In this document: in pieces, positions 44,773 through 52,977 of the stretch
How positions within the stretch are numbered: the stretch's first letter is position 1
Layout of the letters: each line of letters opens with the position of its first letter
Assembly (NCBI RefSeq): GCF_023347295.1
Contig: NZ_CP094469.1
Coordinates: 1,550,001-1,614,000, forward strand
Source of the DNA: Faecalibacterium sp. I3-3-33
GTDB taxonomy: Bacteria > Bacillota > Clostridia > Oscillospirales > Ruminococcaceae
Direction of reading: 5' to 3'
Length of the DNA stretch: 64,000 bases
Notes under the pieces: model-generated
What the model was told of the DNA's origin: nothing
The model's input: only the letters and a program-made list of their open reading frames with translations
The model's database searches: none
Made by a program: the position numbers and the translations under genes

Positions 44773-47187
44773 TTATTTCAGTTCTACAACCGTCACACCG
44801 CTCTCACCTTCGCCGTAACGACCAAGACGGAAGCTTTTTACCATGCGGTTGCCGCGCAGATGCTTATGGATGGCAGTGCGCAGTGCGCCGGTGCCGTTGC
44901 CGTGGATCAAGTAGACCACCGTCTGTCCGTTCAGGATAGCGCGGTCAATAAAGGAATCCACCTCCGACAGTGCCTCGTCCACCGTAAGTCCCAGCAGGTT
45001 GCACTCCATTTTGGCAGTACGCTGTACGCGCTCTACCCTGCCATTGGGACGGTTGGTGTCGCCGGTCAGGCGGGAATACCGCTGCTGCGCCTTGGTTTTT
45101 GGTGCAGTGGGTTCTTTTACCAGCTTTTCCGGCTGCTTCAAGCCCTTGAGGGGTACCTTGGTCTTGATGATACCGGCGCGCACCAGCACATCGCCGTTTT
45201 TATCAGGCAGTGCCAGAACGGTGGCCAGCTGGTTCAACTCTGCAATGCAGACCTCCTGCCCCACTTTTACCTCCTTCAGTGGCACAAACTCCTTAACGGG
45301 GTTATGCACCACTTCCGTACCGGCAAACAGCTTTTCGGTCTCCTTTTTGGCAATCTCGCGGGCACGCTGCGCTTTCTGCTGGGCGCTCATGCGCTCATCT
45401 TTTTGCAGCTGGCGCAGCTCGTCGGTCAGCGCATAGGCCTGTGTTTCCACCTGCTGTGCCAGCGTGCGTGCCTTGGCACGAGCTGCTTCCAATTCATTCT
45501 CGCCCTGCTGGATCAGCTCATCCCGCTTTTTGCGGGCGGCTTCCAGCTGATGAGAAGCTTCGTTGCGCAGCTGCTCCACCTCGTTCTGGCTTTCCTTCAG
45601 CTGCAGCTTCAGATCATCCAGCTGACCCAGAACCGCATCCAGACGCTTATCCTCGGCAGACAGATGCTGCTGGGCAGCCTCAATGACGCGGCTGGGGATG
45701 CCCAGCTTTTCGCTGATCAGGAATGCGTTGGATTTGCCCGGTACGCCCACACTCAGCTTATAGGTTGGGCGCAGGGTCTCCAAATCAAACTCGCAGCTGG
45801 CATTGACCACGCCCTTTGTTTCCAATGCAAAGACCTTCAGCTCTGCATAGTGGGTGGTCGCCATCAGCAGAACGCCACGGCGGCGCAGCTCCTCAATGAT
45901 GGCAACTGCCAGCGCGGCGCCCTCGGCGGGATCGGTACCGGCACCCAGCTCGTCCAGCAGCACAAGGGTGTGCGGCATGGCCAGTTCCAGAATGCCGGTG
46001 ATCTTTTTCATGTGGCCGGAGAAGGTAGACAGGCTTTGCTCAATGCTCTGTTCATCGCCGATATCCACCAGAAATTCATCAAACACGCAGATCTCGCTGC
46101 GCTCGTCAGCCGGGATCAAAAAGCCGCACTGTGCCATGGCGCACAGCAGACCGGCGGTTTTCAGAGTGACCGTTTTACCGCCGGTGTTCGGGCCGGTGAT
46201 GATAAGAGAATCATACTCCCCGCCCAGTGCAATATCCACAGGAACGCACTTTTGCGGATCAATCAGCGGGTGGCGGGCGCGGATCAGTTTAAAGGAAGAA
46301 TCCGTCCGCACAGCGGGCTTGAAGGCCTTCAGTTCCAGTGCAAGCCGCGCCTTCGCCAGCAGGATGTCGATTTCCAGCATAGCCTTGTAGCTGTACTGGA
46401 ACTGCGGCTCAATGGCGGCCACCTGTGCGGTAAAGGCCACCAGAATGCGCTCGATCTCCTGCGCTTCCTGTGCGCGGTACTGCAGGATGCGGGCATTGGC
46501 TTCCACCACTGCCTGCGGCTCCACGAACACCGTAGCGCCCGTAGAGGATACATCGTGGATGATACCGCTCACCTCGCCGCGGTACTCGCTCTTGACCGGC
46601 ACAACATACCGGCCGTTGCGCATGGAAACCACGCTCTCCTGCAGGTATTTGGAGGTATCCATATTGCGCACCATGCTTTCCAGCCGGTCGCGAATGCTGT
46701 TTTCGGTGGCGCGTATCTTTTTGCGCAGCTCTGCCAGAGTGCGGGAGGCGGTATCCGCCATGGCGTCCGGTGCCAGAATGGCACTGGAAATCTGCTGTTC
46801 AAGGCCCGGCTCCGGTGCCAGCGCGTAAAACAGATCATCGGTCGGCAGCGCGTCATGCTCAGAGGAGCCGTACCAGCTGGTCAAGTGCTGGAAATTGCGC
46901 AGCGCACCAGCCACCATCAGCAGCTCGCCCATAGAAAGCACACCGCCTTTTACGGCACGGGCAGCAAGCTGGCTGACCCCCTCTACCCCGCCAAAGCGCG
47001 GCGAGCCGTTTTTGATCAGCAGGGTGTTGATGGCGTCCGTCTGTTCCAGCGCGTAGCGTACCTCGTCCGGGTCGCACTGCGGCTCAATGGCCAGCAGCAT
47101 GGCACGGGCTTCCTTGCACACACAGCCCTCTGCTGCACGGGCAATGATCTTATCCAGTTCTAATGTTTTTAAGTAGCTTGTTTCCAT
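44773..47187 (-). CDS. mutS2: Endonuclease MutS2
   Basis: An 804-residue MutS-family protein without the mismatch-recognition domain. Walker A is GPNTGGKTVTLKTAGLL, Walker B lies in LVLLDELGAGTDPAEGAALA, a long coiled coil follows (about 500-620), and the C-terminal Smr nuclease domain has DSFIDRAILNGQTVVYLIHGNGTGAL cut in its normal place. MutS2 suppresses recombination and also rescues collided ribosomes in Bacillus. It follows recO on the minus strand with 15 bp between. Confidence 0.96.
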   Translation of the reverse strand: METSYLKTLELDKIIARAAEGCVCKEARAMLLAIEPQCDPDEVRYALEQTDAINTLLIKNGSPRFGGVEGVSQLAARAVKGGVLSMGELLMVAGALRNFQHLTSWYGSSEHDALPTDDLFYALAPEPGLEQQISSAILAPDAMADTASRTLAELRKKIRATENSIRDRLESMVRNMDTSKYLQESVVSMRNGRYVVPVKSEYRGEVSGIIHDVSSTGATVFVEPQAVVEANARILQYRAQEAQEIERILVAFTAQVAAIEPQFQYSYKAMLEIDILLAKARLALELKAFKPAVRTDSSFKLIRARHPLIDPQKCVPVDIALGGEYDSLIITGPNTGGKTVTLKTAGLLCAMAQCGFLIPADERSEICVFDEFLVDIGDEQSIEQSLSTFSGHMKKITGILELAMPHTLVLLDELGAGTDPAEGAALAVAIIEELRRRGVLLMATTHYAELKVFALETKGVVNASCEFDLETLRPTYKLSVGVPGKSNAFLISEKLGIPSRVIEAAQQHLSAEDKRLDAVLGQLDDLKLQLKESQNEVEQLRNEASHQLEAARKKRDELIQQGENELEAARAKARTLAQQVETQAYALTDELRQLQKDERMSAQQKAQRAREIAKKETEKLFAGTEVVHNPVKEFVPLKEVKVGQEVCIAELNQLATVLALPDKNGDVLVRAGIIKTKVPLKGLKQPEKLVKEPTAPKTKAQQRYSRLTGDTNRPNGRVERVQRTAKMECNLLGLTVDEALSEVDSFIDRAILNGQTVVYLIHGNGTGALRTAIHKHLRGNRMVKSFRLGRYGEGESGVTVVELK

Positions 47188-47202
47188 ACTGTTCCTTTTT
47201 GG

Positions 47203-47955
47203 TCAGGGCAGCACGCTTTTCAAAAAGGCATAGCTTTTCAGCGGCTTATCCAGATGCGTCAGGGCATAGTTTTCAGCCACTGCGGAAAGCTTTGCCAGAC
47301 TGCCCACAGAGATCTTGAATGCAAATATTTTTTTGTCCTCTACCAAGCAGATGTGGCGCAGTGCAAACAGCGCAGCCTTGTCCAGATTGCAGTTCTTGCC
47401 TGCCTTTGCCGCACAGGCTGCACAGAGCAGATGCCCTTCCTGCGCGTCCAGATAAAAGGCATCTCCTTCATCGTAGGTGCCGCAGTCCCGGCAGCAGACA
47501 ATCTGCGGCATAAAGCCGCACTCGCTCATGGTGCGCAGCTCAAAGACTGCCTTGATCACCCGCAGGTCGGTGCGATGCTCGCTGATCATATACAGGCTGT
47601 TCAGCACTAGACGCAATTCCCGGGCCGCTTCCTCGCCGGTAGGCGAAAGCGCAGCGGCCATCTCGGTAAGATACATGGCAAGGCTCACCCCTTCAATGGA
47701 GGAGGAAACGCCGTGGAAGATATTCTGCACCTCGGCTTCCCGCACGGTATACATATTGCGTCCGGGCACCAGCGTAAACTCCGAATAGCAGAATAGCCCG
47801 CAGGCACTGAACAGCTTGCTTTTCAGCCGCAGACTATTTGCAGCCATTGCTGTGATCACGCCCAGCTTCGGGGTAAGGATCGTCAGAATGCGGTCGGCTT
47901 CTCTATAACGGGTCTCCTTCAGTACCAGACCCATTGTCACAAATGGTTCCATCAT
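47203..47955 (-). CDS. recO: DNA repair protein RecO
   Basis: A 250-residue protein. The ATG at 47955 is 6 nt from GGAG; the adjacent ATG at 47952 is equally possible. The OB fold begins MEPFVTMGLVLKETRYREADRILTILT. A Cys4 zinc finger CCRDCG with LLCAACA is kept in the helical C-terminal domain. RecO loads RecA with RecR. Its start lies inside yqzL. Confidence 0.94.
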   Translation of the reverse strand: MMEPFVTMGLVLKETRYREADRILTILTPKLGVITAMAANSLRLKSKLFSACGLFCYSEFTLVPGRNMYTVREAEVQNIFHGVSSSIEGVSLAMYLTEMAAALSPTGEEAARELRLVLNSLYMISEHRTDLRVIKAVFELRTMSECGFMPQIVCCRDCGTYDEGDAFYLDAQEGHLLCAACAAKAGKNCNLDKAALFALRHICLVEDKKIFAFKISVGSLAKLSAVAENYALTHLDKPLKSYAFLKSVLP

Positions 47956-48067
47956 CCGTTTCTCCTGCCGGATGCTCGGCGGGCAGCTGCACCAGTTGTT
48001 TGTAATCAAGATAACGGAGAATATTCCCCGTGCAGGCAAAGGCCTGCCAGCTTGCAGCAGCATCCAT
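47903..48067 (-). CDS. yqzL: YqzL-family small protein between era and recO
   Basis: A 54-residue ORF with AAGGAG 9-10 nt before ATG 48067. Its N-terminal part, WQAFACTGNILRYLDYKQL, follows the YqzL pattern of W..F..TGN...YL.YK.L. In Bacillus yqzL lies exactly between era and recO. The gene overlaps the recO start by 53 bp in another frame, which hides it from simple gene callers. The 25-residue C-terminal tail does not look conserved. Its function is unknown. Confidence 0.75.
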   Translation of the reverse strand: MDAAASWQAFACTGNILRYLDYKQLVQLPAEHPAGETDDGTICDNGSGTEGDPL

Positions 48068-48170
48068 CTTCAGTACTCCTTCCCTTTCCTGTGCACAGGC
48101 TGCTTTTGTTATAGTGTCAGCCTGATTCTAGCACAGCATACAAGGGAAAACTGTCCTGCTTTGGCAGCAC

Positions 48171-49106
48171 TCAGCGGTTGGAGGAATTCTGCTTGAAGCC
48201 GAAGTTATTCAGCAAAAATTCGTTATCCCGCCAGTCGGATTTCACCTTGACCCAGCACTGCAGGTTGACCCGGCAGCCCAGGAACTCCTCGCAGTCGGCG
48301 CGGGCAGCGCTGGCGATCTTTTTAAGCATCGCACCGCCCTTGCCGATGACCATGCCCTTGTGGCTCTCCCGCTCGCAGTAGATGTTCACATCAATGTCAA
48401 TCAGGTCTGTGCCCGGGCGCTCCTTAAAGCGCTCCACCACTACTGCAATACCGTGCGGGATCTCGTCCCGCATAAAGAGCAGCGCCTTTTCGCGGATGAC
48501 CTCGGCCACCAGCTCTTTTTCCGGCATATCGGTATAAGCGTCATCATCAAAATAATGGGGGCCTTCCACGGCATAGCGGCTCAAGGCATCGAACAGCTCC
48601 TCGCTGCCCTCCTTATTGCGCACACTGATGGTGTAGATCTCGTCAAACACACCCAGTGCCTTCAACTCTGCCTTGCGTGCTTCTAAGTCGGTGGGATCTT
48701 TCACAAGGTCGGTTTTGTTGATGACCGCAATGGCCGGGCCGCTGCGGTGCAGCGCTTCTACCAATGCCATCTCGGATTCGTTCAGCGCGCCGTAGGGCTC
48801 GAACAACATCATGGAAACATCCACATCCGCAATGGAATCGCTGGCGGTCTTATCCATACGCTTGCCCAACTTGTTGTGGGCTTTGTGCACACCGGGAGTG
48901 TCCAGCAGCACATATTGCAGCGGCCCCCGGGTGATCACGCCGGTGATGCGGGTGCGGGTGGTCTGGGGCTTGGAGGTGACGATAGCCACCTTTTCACCGA
49001 CCAAGAGGTTCGTCAGGCTGGATTTGCCCACGTTCGGTCGTCCGATGACAGCAACGAATACAGAGGAGGTGTCGTAATGCTCCTGAACGGGTGTTGTAGT
49101 ACTCAA
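48171..49106 (-). CDS. era: GTPase Era
   Basis: A 311-residue GTPase needed for 16S rRNA maturation. It has GRPNVGKSSLTN (G1), DTPGVHKAHN (G3), NKTDLV (G4), and a C-terminal KH domain starting near GMVIGKGGAMLKKIA. The last residues (NFGFKQNSSNR) are a short extension. It lies between ybeY and yqzL-recO in the standard Firmicutes order. Confidence 0.96.
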   Translation of the reverse strand: MSTTTPVQEHYDTSSVFVAVIGRPNVGKSSLTNLLVGEKVAIVTSKPQTTRTRITGVITRGPLQYVLLDTPGVHKAHNKLGKRMDKTASDSIADVDVSMMLFEPYGALNESEMALVEALHRSGPAIAVINKTDLVKDPTDLEARKAELKALGVFDEIYTISVRNKEGSEELFDALSRYAVEGPHYFDDDAYTDMPEKELVAEVIREKALLFMRDEIPHGIAVVVERFKERPGTDLIDIDVNIYCERESHKGMVIGKGGAMLKKIASAARADCEEFLGCRVNLQCWVKVKSDWRDNEFLLNNFGFKQNSSNR

Positions 49107-49152
49107 AGTGAACTCCTGTCTTGTTTTTATGTTCTGTTGCAGTGAATGGATA

Positions 49153-49644
49153 TCATTCCGTGTAGCTGACCGTGCGGGGCAGACCCAGCTGCAGCAGCAC
49201 AGCCTCTTCTTTTTCGCGCATACGCATGGCTTCCAGACCGCCGTTTTCGTGGTCGTAGCCCAGCAGATGCAGCATGGAGTGGACGGTCAGAAAGGCCACC
49301 TCCCGCTGCAGCGGATGTCCATACAGGTTCGCCTGCTCCATGGCGCGCTCCATGCTGATGACGATATCGCCCAGCATCATGCAGCCGTTGTTCTCGTCGA
49401 TATCGTACTTGCCGTTCTCACCCAGAGGAAAGCTCAGCACATCAGTGGGCATGGGCTTGTTGCGGTACTGGTTGTTCAGCTCGGCAATGGCAGCGTTGTC
49501 CACAAAGGTAACGCTGATCTCGGCAGGACGGTCAAAATGCTCATATTCCAGCACTGCGTTACAAGCGCGCCGGATCAGGATACGGAGCCCGGAGGGCACC
49601 TTGACAGCTTTCTGGGAGTTGGTGATCAAAACTTTGTTGGACAT
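49153..49644 (-). CDS. ybeY: Endoribonuclease YbeY (rRNA maturation factor)
   Basis: A 163-residue metalloprotein. The zinc motif HSMLHLLGYDHENGG and the preceding TDVLSFPLGE are diagnostic. YbeY acts in 16S rRNA 3' end processing and ribosome quality control. It lies between phoH and era. Confidence 0.95.
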   Translation of the reverse strand: MSNKVLITNSQKAVKVPSGLRILIRRACNAVLEYEHFDRPAEISVTFVDNAAIAELNNQYRNKPMPTDVLSFPLGENGKYDIDENNGCMMLGDIVISMERAMEQANLYGHPLQREVAFLTVHSMLHLLGYDHENGGLEAMRMREKEEAVLLQLGLPRTVSYTE

Positions 49645-49667
49645 ATCGGTCCACTCCTTTCAAAGGG

Positions 49668-50663
49668 TTACTTAAAATTCTTTTTGTTTTCTTTATTTTC
49701 CGCTTCGGCAGCCGGATGGGCAGCACGCTCGTAAGCCTTTACGATCTCCTGCACCAGCCGGTGACGCACAACGTCCTTATCGGTAAAGTAGCACTGTGCA
49801 ATGCCGTTCACATCCTTCAGCACCTTCAGCGCGTCCACCAGACCGCTACGGGTGCTGCCCGGTAGATCGATCTGGGTCACATCGCCGGTAACGACAACCT
49901 TGGAGCCCACACCCATACGGGTAAGGAACATTTTCATCTGCTCTGGGGTGGTGTTCTGCGCCTCGTCCAGAATGATAAAGGAATCATCCAGTGTACGTCC
50001 ACGCATATAGGCCAGCGGGGCAACCTCAATGATCTGCTTTTCTACCAGACGCTCGTAGGTCTCTGCACCCAGCATATCAAACAGGCCATCGTACAGCGGC
50101 CGCAGATAGGGGTCTACCTTCTGCTGCAGGTCGCCGGGCAGAAAGCCCAGCTTCTCCCCTGCCTCCACCGCCGGGCGGGTCAGGATGATGCGGGAGACCT
50201 CCTTGGCCTTAAAGGCTTTTACCGCCATGGCTACGGCCAGATAGGTCTTGCCGGTACCCGCCGGGCCAACACCGAAGGTAATGGCATTGGAACGGATGGC
50301 GCTCAGATATTCCTTCTGTCCCAGCGTTTTGGGACGGATCGGGCGTCCCTTGACCGTGACAGTAACAAAATCCTCGGTCAGCTCCTTTACCCGCTTCTCC
50401 GCGCCATCATGCGCCAGACTGATGCAGTAGTGCACGGTCTGATCCTCCAGCGGTGTTCGGTTCTCGATCAGAAGAAGCATTCCCTCCACAGCGCGGTTCG
50501 CTGCCGCCACATTGGCAGGCTCGCCGGAAATGCGCAGCTGTGTACCGCGGCAAACAGCGGTAACAGAAAACTCTTTTTCCAATAAGCGAATATTCCGGTC
50601 ACAGTTGCCAAAAACAGCCGCTGCGATCTCTACACTATCCAGTTCAATACACTTTTCCGCCAT
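49668..50663 (-). CDS. phoH: PhoH-family ATPase (YbeZ-like)
   Basis: A 331-residue protein from ATG 50663 (GGGAGGAG just upstream); the frame stays open to 50822 but lacks a site. An N-terminal KH-like part is followed by the PhoH ATPase: Walker A GPAGTGKTYLAVAMA, RPAVEAGEKLGFLPGD, and Walker B FIILDEAQNTTPEQ. PhoH and YbeY work together in RNA metabolism, which fits their adjacency. Confidence 0.94.
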   Translation of the reverse strand: MAEKCIELDSVEIAAAVFGNCDRNIRLLEKEFSVTAVCRGTQLRISGEPANVAAANRAVEGMLLLIENRTPLEDQTVHYCISLAHDGAEKRVKELTEDFVTVTVKGRPIRPKTLGQKEYLSAIRSNAITFGVGPAGTGKTYLAVAMAVKAFKAKEVSRIILTRPAVEAGEKLGFLPGDLQQKVDPYLRPLYDGLFDMLGAETYERLVEKQIIEVAPLAYMRGRTLDDSFIILDEAQNTTPEQMKMFLTRMGVGSKVVVTGDVTQIDLPGSTRSGLVDALKVLKDVNGIAQCYFTDKDVVRHRLVQEIVKAYERAAHPAAEAENKENKKNFK

Positions 50664-50822
50664 GGAGCTCCTCCCGAATTGCAGAATTTGATGACTATAT
50701 TGTACCACCAAAATCTTCAGAAGAAAACTATGAAAAGTGCACAAAATATTTTCCCGTGTTCCATCGGTTTTTCCATACGAACCGTGGTTTAAAGCTTTTT
50801 GATAGCTTTTTCCCGAAAACAC

Positions 50823-50882
50823 TTGACAAAGTATATCGGGAGGCGATATACTTTAGGCATGATATATCGGTTGACGATATAT
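50823..50882 (+). promoter_or_regulatory. PadR-type promoter with two matching operator palindromes
   Basis: TTGACA (50823-50828), an 18-bp spacer and TATACT (50847-50852). Operator 1 is AAAGTATATCG (50828-50838), GGAGG, then CGATATACTTT (50844-50854), perfect 11-bp arms over the spacer and -10. Operator 2 is ATATATCG (50862-50869), GTTGA, then CGATATAT (50875-50882). Both share TATATCG, five bases, CGATATA, with centres 31 bp apart, about three helical turns. Autorepression by the PadR protein encoded next is inferred. Confidence 0.85.
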
Positions 50883-50915
50883 AGCCGTCCGATAGAATCC
50901 ATGGAGTATTTCAAT

Positions 50916-51233
50916 ATGGAAAACCTTGCATTGACCGAATCGACCTATTATATTCTGTTGTCTCTTTACCATCCGCAGCACGGCTATGGCATCATGCAGC
51001 AGACAGAGCAGCTTTCCGGCGGCAGAGTCCATCTTGCCGCCGGGACACTGTACGGCGCATTGACTTCTCTGTGCGAAAAAGGCTGGATTCGTCCCCTGCC
51101 CGCTGAGAGCGGCAGCCGAAAAAAGGAATATCAGCTTACCGCAGAGGGCGTACAGGTATTAAAGCACGAGCTTGCCCGCTTGCAGCAGCTTGTGGCAAAT
51201 GGTGAGAGCATCCTGAAGGAGGAAGCCTTATGA
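50916..51233 (+). CDS. PadR-family transcriptional regulator
   Basis: A 105-residue winged-helix protein from ATG 50916 (GGAG 9 nt upstream). TESTYYILLSLYHPQHGYGIMQQ, then LAAGTLYGALTSLCEKGWIRPL and KKEYQLTAEGVQVLKHEL, is the PadR pattern. Its own promoter carries two strong palindromes. Its stop overlaps the next gene by four bases, the standard PadR-DUF2812 pair. Confidence 0.92.
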   Translation: MENLALTESTYYILLSLYHPQHGYGIMQQTEQLSGGRVHLAAGTLYGALTSLCEKGWIRPLPAESGSRKKEYQLTAEGVQVLKHELARLQQLVANGESILKEEAL

Positions 51234-51733
51234 GGGAAAAGAAAACCGTTTTCAAGCTTTTCTTTGTATGGGATTTTGAAAAAGAAGAGCGCTGGCTGAA
51301 CGAGATGGCGCAGGAGGGATGGGTACTGGACAATACCGGGTTTTCCTTTTATACCTTTGTGCGCTGCGAACCGGGCGAGTATATCATCCGCTTGGAGATG
51401 AACCCCAGCAGCGATTACCGCGCCTTTGTAAAGGAACTGGGTGCGGAATATATCGGCGGTTGTGTCAACTGGGTGTACTTTCGTCGGAAAGCAGAACTTG
51501 GCAGTTTTGAGCTGCTCTCGGATATTGACTCCCGCCTGACGCATCTGAGCCGCATCGACAGGATGCTTTCCCTGATCTGCTTGGCAAACCTCATCATGGG
51601 CGTAACGAACTCTCTGAACCAGTTCCGCTACGGCTGGCTGAACCTGTTGTGCGCAGCAATGCTCTCCTATGCACTGGGGCGCATCCACGGCATGAAAGCT
51701 GCATTGGAAAAGGAGCGCAGTTTGCACGAATGA
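51230..51733 (+). CDS. DUF2812 domain membrane protein
   Basis: A 167-residue protein. FFVWDFEKEERWLNEMAQEGW near the N-terminus and YIGGCVNWVYFRRK are the DUF2812 pattern. Two membrane helices follow (about 111-128 and 133-150). DUF2812 genes are commonly co-transcribed with padR. The function is unknown; a membrane stress or small-molecule response is possible. Confidence 0.85.
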   Translation: MREKKTVFKLFFVWDFEKEERWLNEMAQEGWVLDNTGFSFYTFVRCEPGEYIIRLEMNPSSDYRAFVKELGAEYIGGCVNWVYFRRKAELGSFELLSDIDSRLTHLSRIDRMLSLICLANLIMGVTNSLNQFRYGWLNLLCAAMLSYALGRIHGMKAALEKERSLHE

Positions 51734-51893
51734 TTTGTCAAGCCCTTCTTCGCCACAACCGCAGAGAAAAAAGCGGCGTATCTTTGGACAAAAAGACCAT
51801 AGCAAACTTTTCTCCATCGTGATACAATAGCAAGCGTTGTGTGCCGCCGCCCGGCGGCCGTTTGGACTGCTTGAACACAAAGGAGAAGGAACC

Positions 51894-52088
51894 ATGGAAC
51901 AGCTTTTTCTGATGCCCGGTGAAGAACGATACGAGCGCTTCAAGGATGGCAACGGTGTTCCTAAGGTACACTACTCCTACTGCTCTATGCGCGGCGCCTT
52001 CTTCGACTGCGAGAGCCGCAGTCTTGAGGAAGCCCAGCGCCTGTGCGAAAACTGGCTTGTAGGGCAGGATCGCTGCTACCGCAACTAA
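51894..52088 (+). CDS. Hypothetical 64-residue protein
   Basis: Starts at ATG 51894 after AAAGGAGAAGG. The protein is soluble and charged, starting MEQLFLMPGEERYERF and containing three Cys (SYCSMRG, FDCES, RLCENW) plus one near the end. No family is recognised. It has its own possible -10 (TACAAT 51823-51828, weak -35 TAGCAA 17 bp upstream), a GC-rich hairpin in the leader (51843-51858) and a strong terminator after it, so it looks like a single-gene unit. Confidence 0.65.
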   Translation: MEQLFLMPGEERYERFKDGNGVPKVHYSYCSMRGAFFDCESRSLEEAQRLCENWLVGQDRCYRN

Positions 52089-52103
52089 CATAGAACCATA
52101 AAA

Positions 52104-52150
52104 CCCCTGCCGTATTTGCAGACCTTTTTGCAAAACGGCAGGGGCTATTT
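52104..52150 (+). terminator. Terminator after the 64-residue gene
   Basis: CCCCTGCCGT (52104-52113) pairs with ACGGCAGGGG (52135-52144), with TTTGCA/TGCAAA pairing inside, followed by CTATTTTTA. It could also stop minus-strand transcripts from the selenium locus, whose last gene ends at 52162. Confidence 0.85.
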
Positions 52151-52161
52151 TTATATAGATT

Positions 52162-52977
52162 TTACTGCCACACCTGCGCACAGACAAGTTCCAGCACGCT
52201 ACCGGCAATACAGCGGGATTTATCCGAGATCAGGAAGCAGTTGGAAAGTTCCTCCCGCCGGGGGTCGATATCCGCGATCTTAAAGCCCGGCGTGACCGGA
52301 TAGCCGCTGCGCAGCAATCCGCGCAGAATACCGGGGATCTGTGCTGTAACCGAGATTCTCTCCCCCTCCGGGGTACGGATAGTAGCGATAGTCTCGCCCT
52401 TCTCCACCAAATCGCCGATTTTACGCACATTCATAAAGACACCGGCAGTCTGTGCATGAATCACCCGCTCCGCACCATACCCGCCGATGACGCCGGGGAT
52501 GCCGGTATTGGGGATAGCGCTTCCCTCCCGGATGATCCGGCCCAGCCGGTGGCCGCGCTTGGTCTCCACCACGGCATCTACATCCTTCCCGGCAACAAAG
52601 CCGGGGCCAAGGGCAATGGTCAGCGGCGCCATATCCCGGCGGGTGCCAAGGTTGCGCTTGGCCAGAATGGCGTCCACTACGACCTCTGGCTTTGCCCGGG
52701 CAATACAGATGCCCTCCGGGTCAACGAGCACTGGAACGCCCCCCTGCGCCCAGACAGACTGTGCCTGCTCTAATGCTTCAATGCGGACAGCACGCAGTCC
52801 TTCGACCGTGGCTTCGCCTTCATACACTGCTTCGCACAGGGCCACCTGACGGCGGATGGCTGCGGGCTGTGTCGTTTCCAATACCAGAACACGCAGCCCG
52901 GCGCTCCACAACCGGTGGATGGTGCCGGTAGCAAGGTCGCCGCCGCCGCGCACGATGATCAAAGCATCCTTTTTCAT
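52162..52977 (-). CDS. yqeB: YqeB / EF2563-family selenium-dependent Mo hydroxylase system protein
   Basis: A 271-residue protein from ATG 52977 (GGAGG 7 nt upstream). The Rossmann-like N-terminus is IIVRGGGDLATGTIHRLWSAG. LTIALGPGFVAGKDVDAVVETKRGH, cut in the family's usual place, and GVFMNVRKIGDLVEKGE identify YqeB (TIGR03309). It is found only with selenium-dependent molybdenum hydroxylases and probably acts in cofactor maturation. It is last in the minus-strand locus and overlaps the xdhC-like gene by four bases. Confidence 0.92.
   Translation of the reverse strand: MKKDALIIVRGGGDLATGTIHRLWSAGLRVLVLETTQPAAIRRQVALCEAVYEGEATVEGLRAVRIEALEQAQSVWAQGGVPVLVDPEGICIARAKPEVVVDAILAKRNLGTRRDMAPLTIALGPGFVAGKDVDAVVETKRGHRLGRIIREGSAIPNTGIPGVIGGYGAERVIHAQTAGVFMNVRKIGDLVEKGETIATIRTPEGERISVTAQIPGILRGLLRSGYPVTPGFKIADIDPRREELSNCFLISDKSRCIAGSVLELVCAQVWQ

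Noticed and set aside
44719..47163. 814-codon open frame on the plus strand
   Set aside because: It is antisense to mutS2, which has intact MutS and Smr motifs.
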